DNA from: Spirometra erinaceieuropaei
Lineage: Eukaryota > Platyhelminthes > Cestoda > Diphyllobothriidea > Diphyllobothriidae
Length of the DNA: 64,000 nucleotides
Direction: 5' to 3'
Assembly (NCBI GenBank): GCA_902702965.1
Contig: CACRXP010000038.1
Coordinates: forward strand, 1,477,459 to 1,541,458
Position 1 is the first letter of the stretch; each line of letters begins with the position of its first letter. Below the pieces are notes generated by a model that did no database searches, had not been told where the DNA came from, and saw only the letters and a list, made by a program, of their open reading frames with translations. Below, in pieces: positions 1 to 10,903 of the stretch. Position numbers and translations under genes: made by a program.

Positions 1-42
1 CAAGGATAACCGATCTTTAGGAATAACCTTCATGCACATGTT

Positions 43-1015
43 TAGAAGGTGGGCAAATTCATGAAATATCAACCGAAACTCCGAAATGCGCTTTCGTAGC
101 ATAAAGATTAATTAAGCGTGGTTGCAAAACTAATCATCGTCCAGCATAATTCGATAATAATCCAGTTACATCAGAGTGTCTTCTTTCGAACGAACTTATT
201 TCCCACTGCAAAAAATGACTACTTAAGTGGCATGCAATTTTCTCGCTAATTTTTTATGACCTTAAGAGTTCAATTACATTCCATGAACAAAATGCACAAA
301 CACATTCATTCTTTTATTTATTCGGAAGAAATAACATCTTCTTTCAATTTTATACTCGAAAGAGGAGTATTATTGGGTTTCAAGAAGGTTTCTAATTGTG
401 AGATTTTTTACTACCGTGAAATTGACGTTCATAAAGCGTCATGTATCTGCATTTACCAATGTGGCTTGTAAATTTAATAGTATGAATCAAATCCAATGCT
501 AAATTTTATGAACACCATATTGTCTCCTCTTAATACCGTAGAGGAATGTATGGTTTTCCGCACACGGAAAATATACGGCTTATAATTTTGAAACCCTGAA
601 TGCAAGTACAACAGCAGGTCGGTTTCGAAATTATTCGGGAATTAGAAAAGTCTTGAAAAACCGAATTATACTCTTCTTCCGAGTATAAAATTGGAAGTCG
701 ACGTGATTTTCTACCGAAGAAGTAAAGAAATAAATATTTCGATGCATTTTTTCCATGAAATATAATTGAATATTCAAGGGTATCTAAAATCAATGAGAAA
801 AATTCATGCTACTTCAGTAGTCATTTTTGCAGAGTACAGTTCTTGCACGCAGTCGGAAATTAGTTCATTTGAAAGCCGGTACCCTTCGGTAACTGGTTCA
901 TTATAGAATAATGCAGTATGATGATTAGTTTTAGAACCCTATTAATTAATCTTCTTTGAAACGAGAACGCATTTTGGAATTTCGGTCGACATTTCATGAG
1001 TTACCCCACCTACTG
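43..1015. mobile_element. Palindromic ~970 bp MITE, copy 1
   Basis: The left end (aaggtgggcaaattcatga) and right end (tcatgagttaccccaccta) are inverted copies of one another, and the whole interior folds back. Both halves carry inverted versions of the same AT-rich sequence. The right end is followed by TA; on the left the target dinucleotide has mutated to TT. Short open frames inside are not coding. Confidence 0.8.
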
Positions 1016-2128
1016 TATCTATTCGCCTGCTCAAGTGGAGTCGGAAATCTCGGTGGAACGACATGACGCCTACAAAGTGGGACTGCGGAACACCCGCCGG
1101 CCTGGGTAGCAAAAGGCGATGGAGGGAGGATCTCAAGATAATTGAGGTTTTATATCGGACTGAGGCCGACAGCCACGCGCGAACCAGCATCCCATGAGCG
1201 CTGACGGATTTCGTGTAAGCGCTGGTGACCAGTAGGCATTCTCGTGCGGACGTAACTCCTTAATTTCAAGGTTCTACTAATGGCGTCGTTGTCCTTACCA
1301 CACTTCTAACGACAGACCGGAAGGAAGCGCTAGAACTCGAAGGTCAGAAAATTCACCTCGCCTGGCTACGTGAAACCGTCCACCCGTCGAATTCCCGCTC
1401 ATTGTTCTACCGTTAGCAGTCAATAACTCCTCGATTCACAGCCACGCGAACAATTAGTATTGCCTCATCTGCCCGGTTACACACAATTTCCGACTGGGCG
1501 GTTTTACTTATTTTCCCCAGCATCCGATCAGAAAAGCTCCATTTATTACAATTACAGACTGTATCAGAACAGCCTGTCCGTTTATACGTTCTTTTGCTGT
1601 CGAGGCTGGGCGCATACGTCTTTCAACTAGCGTGTGTCGTCGGACGCCACTTTCCTGAGCCGTGTTCGGTTTATCCTTCAGCATTCTTGTATGTCCGACT
1701 GTCGAGTCCAAGGTTGAACAATGATCGGTAAGGACTGCTTATATGCCCCGGCAGCACGTGGGAATAGGAACGCTCGGTAATATTGGTGGATTTGAGCTAA
1801 ACTCCAGCAAAATTATTGTTAGGGTTAGGCTTGAGGTTAAGGTTGAGTTTAGGATGAGGGTATTATCAGAGTTAAGGTTAGGATTAGGACATGGGAGAAG
1901 GTCGCAAGTTCGCCTGAATTACGGAAGGGAGTGTTCTTATCTCGGCGCCCCGGCACGGGCGGGAGAACATGCAAACCATCCTCGACCAATAGTTCACCAA
2001 GACATTAGGTGCTTATAGTTCTCCCTCCCAACCCACTATTTTTTTCCGATTTGATGTCGCAATGATTCTGTTTGGACCTTGCTACCACAAACTTCACTTT
2101 TTACACTTATCGGATTTATTCCGCCCAG
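1016..2128. other. No gene recognised; TTAGGG-like tract inside
   Basis: Between the MITE and the first cyclase exon there is no recognisable gene. About 1800-1885 is a G-rich degenerate array of TTAGGG/TTAGGT-type hexamers on the + strand. Confidence 0.5.
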
Positions 2129-2286
2129 GTCAAAGGGGAATTTCTAGTGGCCGACATCCATGAGTGCCTTGGGAAACTGTTGCATCAGGAGCAATCCCTG
2201 CTGTCCTTCATTGTGACACGAAAAGGCAGATTTTGTACTATCGCTGATTACTCGACCTCCTTCATCGCCTTCCCCGTCTTCTACAC
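2129..2286 (+). CDS. Receptor guanylyl cyclase-like, ectodomain exon (first visible)
   Basis: The exon follows an acceptor ending ccgcccag and stops at a good donor, AC|GTGAGT. It encodes about 52 residues including VADIHECLGKLL and FIVTRKGRFCTIADYS. The spacing resembles the first part of an ANF-receptor domain, where natriuretic-peptide receptors have a glycine-proline-glycine-cysteine turn followed by small hydrophobic residues. It starts in phase 0 and ends in phase 2, which joins exactly to the exon at 10764. Membership rests on this phase match and on weak domain resemblance, so it is less certain than the downstream exons. The exon before it was not found and may lie outside the window. 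Confidence 0.5.
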
Positions 2287-2329
2287 GTGAGTCCTCTCCT
2301 ATCCCCACAAGTTATGACTGCGGGACCGA

Positions 2330-2625
2330 CATATGTGAGTGTTTAAACAGTACCATGAAATAGAAACTCCCCGCCTAAATAATAAGGGTGGACCTGTGTA
2401 TAATTATAGAAAGGGCAACATGTTCCCGTGCCGTAACCATAACCATAATCCTAATATAAAACTAAACTGTTGTCCTAATCCTGACCCTAACCCCCCTCCA
2501 GGCGTGAACCTACAGTTAACACTAGACCCTCTCTTAACTCAGAACTTGATTCTGACTTTCTTTGCCGTAAATTTTAGACCTAACCTTAAACCTAATCCTT
2601 AACTTGATCCTACCCCTTACCGTAG
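2330..2625. repeat. Dispersed repeat with degenerate CCCTAA-like tract, copy 1
   Basis: From about 2430 to 2603 the sequence is dominated by variants of CCTAAC/CCCTAA. The preceding segment and the tract match the copy at 12030-12330 closely, including a shared stretch reading IKLNCC in one frame. A Penelope-like fragment starts directly after it. Confidence 0.7.
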
Positions 2626-3140
2626 TAAAGTCATGCAAAATTAAAGACCAGTTAAGGTCTGATGAGCAATCTGGAGCGGTTTATCGCATCCTGTGCCAAA
2701 ACTGTCCTTGTAACCACAAAGCCCAGACTGAAAGCAAGCTCGGATCGCGCATACACGAACAGGAGCTGGCTATGCGACGAGGCGACGCATTACTACACGT
2801 GGCCGCCCACACCTACGAAATGGGCCATGCGTTTAACTCTGCAGCCACTGAAATAGTCGCCCCCACCCCCGAAAACAAAACAGCCCGCGAATTGATTGAA
2901 GCCTGGGCCTCTGATGAGAACTCAGTCAGTGGATTCATCGATCAGGCGCCGGCGTACAGAGCCCTGTGCAGTCATCTCCAGTCTTGCGCCGTCGGTCGGT
3001 GATTGGCTAACACGCCCTACAACTGTCGCCTGTTCTGCTGTTGCTCTGACGATAGACTCCTGCCCCAGTTCGTAAGCTCAAAATAATAAACGGAATGTTT
3101 CTGTGGTCGACCACCCTTCTTCTTCACTTGTACATGCATC
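2626..3140 (+). mobile_element. Penelope-like element 3' end, GIY-YIG remnant (family A)
   Basis: The reading SGAVYRILCQNCPCNHKAQT, then LGSRIHEQELAMRRGD, then ARELIEAWASDENSV is the GIY-YIG endonuclease of Penelope-like elements, with the second YIG motif decayed (NHKAQT for NYIGQT). After the stop, CTGACGA at 3046-3052 marks a decayed hammerhead motif. The element matches 61040-61560, including sequence past the stop. It is 5'-truncated and inactive. Confidence 0.8.
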
Positions 3141-3659
3141 TGGAATTTGAACTTTCGCCTTCATTCGTAATTTATAACCTTCCAGGAATTCAACGCAGGA
3201 CCATCTGCATTACGAGGGCACATGTTCCTATTTCCGTGCCTTATGCCTGGTCGTTGCCGAAAATGAGTGGTCCTCATCTTTATAAGACCTCGCAGTTTCT
3301 ACAGACTACTTATGTGTTACAGGGTTGAATTCAGAGTGTTTAATACATTAAAGTAGGAAAGTGGCCCAATTATGGTTTTCTAGCTTGCTATTGCTTTAAA
3401 AGGCCCCACCCTTATAGCCCCCTTCACCACCATTCCCGAACTAGAGATAGTCGTATGACAAAGTGCTAAGGGTGGGGGAGAGGTTGGTGCATACTTTCAT
3501 GTCCAGCTCTGAGGACTTGAGATCTAATCTGCTTTCCTATTCAGAAGCCACTTGAAAGGAAAGATTAATCAAGACATTGGCCAGATGTCAGAAATTGGAA
3601 AGTAAATCTCGGACGCTCTTTATTCAATGCCGTCCAGTCGATCCGGGATAAAGGAAAAG
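3141..3659. other. No gene recognised
   Basis: There is nothing I can identify here beyond weak similarity to other AT-rich interspersed sequence. Confidence 0.4.
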
Positions 3660-5290
3660 TAGGAATTAATTGCACGGAAGAAAAGGTCTCGTTATATACA
3701 AAAAAATGGCATGCGAAGGCGAAAGCTCGAGTTACAGGTGAAAGGGTTCAAAGATATCCGCGCATGTTTGCACTTGCCAATTCTATCTAAATTTATCAGT
3801 CGCCGACCCGCCTGGCAGCAGGTACCCTTGTGAAATCTTTTGTTCGTATGGCGTCTGTATAGGCCAAATTATGTAAAATCCTGTTTGCCTTATTAAACCG
3901 CATCTTAGTCAATTCAAGTACGTAAAGATTACCACGAATCCTCGAGAAACCGTATTGAGACCTATACTCAAAATGCCAGGTGTTGGCAAACTGCTATACC
4001 TGGAATTACAGTGGATGGGCTAACTCATGAGATGTCGACCAAAATTCCGAAATGCGGTTTAGCTTTGGAAAGACTAATTAAGCAGGGCTGTAAAACTAAT
4101 CGTCATGCAGCATAATTCTATAATAATTCAGTTACCTCATGATGCTGGATTTCGAACAAACTTCTTCCCGGCTACATGTAAAAACGATACGGTGTAAAAA
4201 ATGACTACTTAACTAGCATGCACTTCCCTCATTGATTTTCGATACCTTTAAAAATTCAATTATATTTCATGAAAAACATGCGCAAAAATATTCATTCTTT
4301 TGCTCATTCGGTAGAAAATGGCGTCTTCTTTGAATTTGATACGCAAGGGAGGGGTATAATTCGGTTTTAAAAAAATGTCTAAATGTGAGATTTTTTAAAA
4401 TCGTTAAATGGCTGTTCATAAAACGTCATATCTATGCATTTACCAGTGTGGCTCATATACACTGCTAAACTGTATTAACCCCATACGGTCTCCTCTTTAT
4501 ACCGTAGAGGAAAGTATGGCTTTCCGTACGCGGAAAATATGTGGCTTGTATTTTGGAAACCCTGAATGCAAGTGAAACGGCAGGTCGGGGTTCAGAATTA
4601 TTCGGGAATTAGAAAAAGTTTCTGAAATCCAAGTTATACCCTTCCTTCGAGTATATAATTGGAAGAAGACCTAATTTTCTACCGAATGAGCAAAAGCATG
4701 AATATTGTATGCATGTTTTCCGTAAAAAGGGTTGAATATTTAAAGGCATCGAAAACCAATGAGAAAAACGCATGCAACTTAAGAGTTCAATTTTGCAGGG
4801 TATACCTTTTACATGCAGCCGGAAAGGAGTTCGTTAGAAATCCGGCATCTTAGATAACTGAATTATTATAAAATTATGCTGCACGATGATTATTTTTACA
4901 ACCCTGCTTAATTAGTCTTTTCAGAGCGAAATCGCATTTCGGAATTTCGGTGGACATTTCATGAGTTAGCCCATCTACTGTACACTAATTCTGAGAAGAT
5001 ATTTGAGTGTTAACTTCACCAAAAGATCCTTTTAGTGAGCAATCTCTGTTGACTGTCATATTTACTTAGTTTTTTGCGTGGACTGGATTCCTGTTCATCG
5101 AAGACTAAAGTTTACACAACTGCAACCATTTTGACGGTTTCGGGGTTTTCCGTTTTTCTGAAAAATTTTATATTTCTTAACAAGCTTACATTGCCTTTAG
5201 CATATCTTTTATGCTATTTGTTAACAAAGATGTTGGGTCCACGTATTGGTGTCGTTTGGCGGTTGATTAGCAGTCATTCTTAAATTTCGC
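3660..5290. repeat. Old dispersed repeat D, interrupted by a MITE at 4009-4980
   Basis: The flanks 3660-4008 and 4981-5290 together match 16650-17290, sharing for example tctcgagaaaccg, tgttggcaaac and gatattgggtcca-type segments. This shows one older repeat split by the MITE. A small piece of the same repeat (ggttcaaagatatccgc) is also at 6768-6790, next to the Helitron start. Confidence 0.7.
4009..4980. mobile_element. Palindromic ~970 bp MITE, copy 2, TA target duplication
   Basis: The terminal inverted repeats begin cagtggatgggctaactcat on the left, with the inverse (atgagttagcccatctactg) on the right. The arms of about 480 bases remain nearly complementary through the centre. TA lies on both sides (4007-4008 and 4981-4982). 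The related repeat at 16650-17290 shows the unoccupied site with a single TA. TIRs starting CAGT with TA duplication point to Tc1/mariner-type mobilisation; no transposase is encoded. Confidence 0.88.
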
Positions 5291-5299
5291 CGTCAGTAA

Positions 5300-5480
5300 G
5301 CTAACGCGCTGTAATAGTAATAGAGCGCTCACCGATCGCGCTACGGAACTCACTCGTCTCGTTTGTGCCTTGGGAATCTCTCTTTCTGGAGCCCCACCAG
5401 CAGCCGCACAGCAGCGCGTGATATAGGCGGAATAGCATCACCGCCTTGTCCTTGTCGGTAAAGCCACTCCGCCTATAACA
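5300..5480 (-). repeat. SINE fragment (tRNA-derived family)
   Basis: The segment gagcgctcaccgatcgcgct...gcagccgcacagcagcgcgtgatataggcgg matches the body of the SINE family in reverse orientation. The tRNA-like head is absent. Confidence 0.6.
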
Positions 5481-6816
5481 CACTGTAAGTTCTCTTGACG
5501 CATTGTCTGAACGCAGGTGTTATTGTGCAAATGGCAATTAGCTTTGGCTAACTTCTGCCTTACACAAGGATATATAAGGATTATGAGGTGCGTACCAGGG
5601 AACAAACGGTGGCTGGCAGACGATGGAACAATGTGGGCGTGGTCTCTCATCTTGCAACAACACAGATTATCGGTCCAGGACTAGGCATCGTGATTTAGAT
5701 GCTTCCAAACGGATAGGCACCATACACTGGTGATTATCAAAAAACGCCTCGCAGTATCCATACACATGTTTCGTGAAGTTAGAGATGGAAAAGGGGACTT
5801 TGTGTCTGCTGCTTCTCTGGTTTTTGGCGCCAGCGCTTTAGATGGGGATAGATTAAACTCATCAGATTACTCCTGCAAAGGTTCTGGCAACGCCCACCGT
5901 CAACTTCTCGTCTGGGTTCCGGCTACTTTAACTGGTACATTCCGAGCGAAAGTTAAATTTGCTTGTTGGCGACACATGCAAGCAGCCCCGCGATTAAACG
6001 CCGGTCTAATCAGATTCGGAGCCAGCCAATCACATGTATAGCAAAATGTCCAATATCCCGCTTGCGTCCCCTCTTGTATGCTGAAGGCACATTTCGTAAG
6101 CTGCAGCAATGTCACGAATTTCACTACCCGTATTTGCCATTCCTGGAAGACCAGCTTGCGAGTATACGTTTGCTCTTGATAAATCCTCGTCAGGCCAGTA
6201 CCGAAAAACACACCAGTGATTATAGAAATCGATTAAAGTTCGTCGTAAAGCACAGGCGGGTTGTGGGAATATGGGAGCAGGGAGAGGGAGGTAATAACAG
6301 ACAGTGACGGGGACTGGATGAGAGTGGGAGCTGCATAGTTAGTCGACCTTTGACCGCGGTATGTGCGAGCCCGGACGCGGTTCTTCTGTGTGCACAAGAC
6401 CGATTTTCGTGATCTAATGGCGACTGCTTCTGCTGTTGCCTTTAAAAAACAAGGTTGATGCCTCGTTTCTGCAGAACATTCCAACAAATTTGGAATACAG
6501 TCAAGTTCAAAAATCGAAAAATACGGGAATATGGCCCACACATAGCCAAAATGAAACCGACTACCATCGGAGGGTGCCTACAAATGTACTCCTATGGGAG
6601 ATTCAGCCGCAATGGCGCAATATGCGACCCCGACCAGAATGCGGAGGGTAGGTCATAATGACTTACATGGCCGGTGGAAATAGGGGTTATATGAGTAGGA
6701 CTACTGGATGGGAAAGAGAGCGGTGAGAACGGACGAAGGCTTGGAAAAATGTTCTCATTCCGTGAATAGGTTCAAAGATATCCGCACATGACCTTGAAAA
6801 CGGCCCGAAAATCTAA
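5481..6816. other. No gene recognised
   Basis: Several short open frames overlap on both strands, but none carries a motif I recognise or looks coding. The last ~50 bases include a fragment of repeat D. Confidence 0.4.
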
Positions 6817-8045
6817 TCTATATATATAAAAATGGAAGGGTTTTTTTTCTGTGTTATATCTAATCTCCGAAAGTACTGCACCGATTTCGCTGAACTTTGG
6901 ACACAACCCGACCCGCGCATAGGGCCGGGTTTTTGGCTGGTCAGTTGTGTAATTATGCCGATGGTATGACTGTGATGGGTAAAAAACTGGATTTTTTCCG
7001 GCCTAACGACGTCACCTGCTGCGGCCACTTGACCTACATCTGCGCGGACACATGTGCGCCAGACTGCGGCCACTTGACCGACATTCGCTCAAACGCACGT
7101 TCTCTGCCCGACAGCCGCGCTCACCCCACCACCCACCCCCAGCAGACACTTGAGCAGGCCCTCCACCCTCTCTGGGGCGATGCAATCTGGGCCGGTAGGC
7201 AAGCCACCCACCCTGCAGCAAAAAAACGCAACACTTGGGCTCCACTTGAACTTGCCCCACACTACCCACATAATTGGGCTGCGGCCGCTTCCGCTGGGAT
7301 TCTCGGGCGCGACGACTGGGTGCGGTTAACAAGGCCCCCTTCCCCCCTCCCCACGCACAACCCACATGTATAACAACCCACTGTATAACAAGATCACTTC
7401 CAACGAAATCGCCGATGCAATATGCGCTGAATTACCTGACGCCGACGTCGACACTAATTTGCCCGAAGTCGCGGCGAAGAATATGATAAATGGACTTTAC
7501 GGTGCCCTGAGTCCCAATTCTCCCTCCCCCCACCCCTCACCCCCCAGTATGGTAGACGGAAAACGCTCTAAGAAATATCCTCGGGCATTCGTATGCACCA
7601 CAGTTACCGGTAACGACAGAAGTTCCTTGTACCGAAAACGATCAGCGGAAGACTTCGGCAACTTGGCACCGTACGAATGCGAATCGGTGACTTCAAAGCC
7701 ACCGGGGTATTCTCACAGTAATTGCTGGCAATCGGGAATGCAACGGTGCACGCTGATCCGACTACAAGAATGATTTCCCTACGTCTTGGCCTCGGAAATT
7801 TAGTGTCCTCAAAAGAGGAATTGGTTGAGACGGTGTCTGCCACTATTCAGACCGCTTTCAACAATCCCGGCTGATTGAGCGAACGAGCGCTTCTTGCGGC
7901 CAAAAACAAACACATGTACCATCTTAGCCACATTATTCAGTCCAAGATTCAAAGCGGGGCAGTCACATACCCGTCCGTCGACACTGTTGTGAAAGCAGAC
8001 GGGGCAGGTTAATTATCGAACAGAGCCACAGCAACGCGTGGCGGG
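6817..8045 (+). mobile_element. Helitron remnant (helicase-related fragments)
   Basis: The start, TCTATATATATAAAAATGG after an A, with GCACCGATTTCGCTGAACTTTGG downstream, is the typical 5' end of one Helitron group. Two coding relics follow. 7366-7680 reads YNKITSNEIADAICAELPDA and YPRAFVCTTVTGNDR (the N-terminal conserved block of Helitron proteins). 7790-8015 reads LVETVSATIQTAFNN, then LSERALLAAKNKHMYHLSHI and VTYPSVDTVVKAD (the C-terminal Pif1-like helicase). Most of the protein between them is deleted and stops interrupt the rest. No CTRR end with hairpin was identified. Confidence 0.75.
7010..7350 (-). repeat. Diverged copy of the tRNA-headed repeat body (reverse)
   Basis: In reverse complement this GC-rich segment shows ggcaagttcaagtggagccc and tgttgcgtttttttgctgc, resembling the body of the repeat at 25554-26060 and 26782-27293. 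It sits between the Helitron 5' end and its first coding relic. Confidence 0.45.
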
Positions 8046-8102
8046 GTCCAGCTAGTACTAGCTAAATTTGATGCCGAAAAACCTAAGAAAGCAAAATACA
8101 AC

Positions 8103-8370
8103 GGTAGGGGGAGCTCACCGATCGCTCTTACGGAACTCACCCGTTACGTTGTGCCTTACGGGCTCTCTCTCTCGAGTCCAACTAGCAGCCGCACAGTCGC
8201 GCATGATATAGGCAGTATGTCATTACCGACAAAGACAAGGGTGACTGGAATGGCCATTTCTGGCTTATTAGCCGTCATCAGCCAGTCATACGAACCTCGA
8301 TTTGTGGAACACCCGAGGCTCGTACTCGTGACCTGTTAGCTAGAAGTCCACGCATCTAACCACTGGGTCA
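8103..8370 (-). repeat. tRNA-derived SINE, reverse copy
   Basis: In reverse orientation it carries a degenerate tRNA-like head near 8325-8365 (actggaagtccacg-type sequence with an inverted box B at cgaggctcgtactcg), followed by the family body gactggctgatgacggctaataagccagaaatggcc. It directly abuts a forward copy. Confidence 0.7.
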
Positions 8371-8590
8371 CGATCAGTGAGCGCCCTCTACCATTGTATA
8401 TTCCCAATCGAAACCGACAGGGCAACGGGCTCGTGGCCCAGTGGTTAGAGGCGTGGACTTCTAACTAACAGATCGCGAGTTCGAGCCTCGGGCGATCCAC
8501 ACTTCGGGGTTGGGTATGACTGGCTGACGACGGCTAATAAGCCAGAAATGGCCATTCCAGTCTCCCTTGTATTTGTCGGTAGTGACACAC
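8371..8590 (+). repeat. tRNA-derived SINE, forward copy
   Basis: The head contains box A TGGCCCAGTGG at 8434-8444 and box B-like GAGTTCGAGCC at 8477-8487, the internal pol III promoter spacing of a tRNA. The shared body cggggttgggtatgactggctgacgacggc follows. It is preceded by the family leader ccattgtatattcccaatcgaaaccgacagggcaac. It is head-to-head with the reverse copy on its left. Confidence 0.8.
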
Positions 8591-9219
8591 TGCTAAATAC
8601 AGCGCCTGCACAAAGACCGTTAGGTTCGGAGATCAAGGCAGCGAAATGGCCAATAGAAACCCAAGGACGAATGACGTTGGTTGACATCATAAGAGTAAAG
8701 TGGGAACGTTGACCCAACGGCACGACATAATGATGCGGAACCGCGGAACACAAAGGGCAGCCGCCAAGGTGGCCAGCAAAGTCAAAGTATACCAAATTAG
8801 CGTGTATGCCAATCGACAAATAAGTTGAATGAGATAGTTAAGAGAAAAAATGTTATCTTGAAAAAAGTTAATCAGTGTACAAAATTAAACATCATTACTT
8901 TCGTAAGAATCAGTAGGGAGTAATAAGCAATAGGCAAAGTTGGATCGCATATTCGTCCTTACCGATTCAGCTTTAATGTCAAGTATCTCGCTCATTAGTT
9001 GTGCAAAGTTCCCCCTTTATGCGTTCAAGGCATATTTCTTCCTCCAGTTGTCTTCGTATGTCACAGTAAAGCCACAAATTTCAATATCCGTTTTCGATTT
9101 TTGTCAAAAAGCAAGGCAATATCTTTGTTCCCCATTAAGCATTCCAAAAAACATGAAATTCAGTTAAGTTCGAAAATTGAAAATGGAACCAACTATCGCT
9201 AGGGGATGTTTAAAAGCGC
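8591..9219. other. No gene recognised
   Basis: Nothing is identifiable here; short open frames look random. Confidence 0.35.
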
Positions 9220-9560
9220 ACTTTTGTGAAAGATGGGGCTTGAATTTTCATCATCACCATAGGGAACAGCAGGAGCAGAACAAGCGACAGTTATAGAGAG
9301 CATCGCCCAATCAGAAACCAGTGCATGTGTCCAGCGGTGACTGCGCAGGGCTTCGTATGCTGGTGCCTAGTCGGTATATCGATTGGCGGAGTTCCCGGAC
9401 TACAATGAATTCACGGCTTTTCTTGCTTCTGACATGGGCATATATCTTCGCGGCTGTAAAGTTGACCTCGTGACTAGCTTCAGAGGTGTGGGCAGCCACC
9501 TGTGATATTTCATCATCCTGTAGCACAGTTAGTTTAGGTGCTTGCGTAGCGCACCCGTTT
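9220..9560 (-). mobile_element. Penelope-like element GIY-YIG C-terminal remnant
   Basis: On the minus strand, DDEISQVAAHTSEASHEVNF then AAKIYAHVRSKKSREFIVVR is the second half of the Penelope endonuclease (HxxExxHxFxFxxAKI...RExxE). It is similar to 48880-49200 reverse. The 3' flank is degraded. Confidence 0.7.
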
Positions 9561-10763
9561 ACATGACCTCCATCGGGGTGCCGGTAGCCTTGTTAACGAC
9601 TAAGGAACCTGCACGGAATAGTGCCATGCTGCTGGTTCCTCTGTCAATCTCCTCTAAAATGGAGCTTAAACCTGACGCTTTGACGGTCTTGGTACGCCTG
9701 TTGTTGCGTTCGTCATTATAGTGGCGTGAATAAATACAGATGCAGTTATCGCACACAAAACTACGCATTCCTGAACGTAAACATATGGAAATATGTAATA
9801 CTTCTTTTTACTTCCCTACTTCAAATCTTGGAGAATGTCGTTGCTTTAGCCTAAATATGCGCGCATTCGTGGTTGTCAGTCATACCTAGGAGATATGTCA
9901 TTTTTGGACCATGCGACTTCGCGAGCTTGAGAGTATATGTGAGACACTCTGCGACAGATGTTCCACACCTCGTTCAGATAAAGTGTTCTTCAAATAGTAC
10001 TGTCCAGCATTTAAGTTGGATTTTGGAAATGGCTGATGTTAAAAAAAGCCTCCCATAATGGATTGGTTTAAGAGCGTTTTTAACGGAAAACAGGTTACAT
10101 GTAGTGAGTAATTTGTTGAGGACTATGTTCTCTAAGTGTCCTTATCGACCACCGCCCTTTACTTAGTCGCACTCTTCTTGACACGCATTTAAAAACTTCT
10201 GCAATTATTTGATTGGTCGTGCCCTCTACCGTTCGTAGCGTGCCGAAATATTTTACCCATCCAGGTGAACTGAGAAGTCCGTTCCAATCCTCATGACTTC
10301 AGCTGCACTTAGGAAAACAGTTTTTCGTTATTTTTAAAGTAGGAAATTATTAAAACTCAAAGGATCTTGTAAAAGGTGTCTGAAGAGAACCGTATCTCAT
10401 TCACGGAAATCAAAAATTTATAATTTGTGCTCGATGCTTGCTTATTTGTTCGTGTGCCGGGTCCCAGAATTAACGTCTCTTTTTTTATCGTTGTCTAGCC
10501 TAAATAAACGCTTCTTCTTTCTACCACTGCTAATCTTGCTTTTTTTGCTTCTCAGTTAAAGCAGTCTACAGAGAAAGCTTTATAGCTTATAAAGTCCACT
10601 GCGTTCACGAACAAGTTAGATGCAGGTTATAAGTTAAAGCACTGCCAAATAAGATGTGTGCATGGAATCCGGGAACTTAGGGGGAAGGGGGGGGGCTTGT
10701 TCCACCGTGCTGGTTATTTTATTTGCTATTTGTGGTTTTCAATTATTTCATTTTGATTTTCAG
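9561..10763. other. Intron sequence, nothing recognised
   Basis: This is part of the 8.5 kb intron between exons 1 and 2 of the cyclase-like gene. No repeat or coding signature was seen beyond a G-run at 10681-10697. Confidence 0.35.
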
Positions 10764-10903
10764 ACCACTGGTACTCACGTATAATATACCTTCGCTCTCG
10801 GAAGGACACGTGCCTCTGACGTTGTCTGAAACGGTTGTGTGGGGCATATTTCAACGACGTATAATCTTCTGGAATGACATTAGGATAAGGGCCTTAAATC
10901 CGA
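10764..10903 (+). CDS. Receptor guanylyl cyclase-like, ectodomain exon 2
   Basis: The exon follows a polypyrimidine acceptor (ttttgattttcag) and ends at A|GTACGT. It encodes about 47 residues containing LTYNIPSLSEGHVPLTLSET, which resembles the ANF-receptor pattern of a tyrosine/tryptophan-asparagine-isoleucine-proline turn followed by serine-rich and LSD-like motifs. It enters in phase 2 and leaves in phase 1, fitting both the exon at 2129-2286 and the large exon at 12966. Two independent phase matches plus the motif make it a likely true exon. The frame stays open past this donor to 10947, so an alternative 3' edge is possible. Confidence 0.6.

Noticed and set aside
5900..6541. Overlapping 100-codon frames on both strands
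   Set aside because: No motif, no splice context and no similarity to the recognised element families.
8427..8497. Functional tRNA gene
   Set aside because: The box A and B-bearing sequence is repeated with the same flanks at 30071 and 35091, so it is the head of a SINE; the cloverleaf is imperfect.
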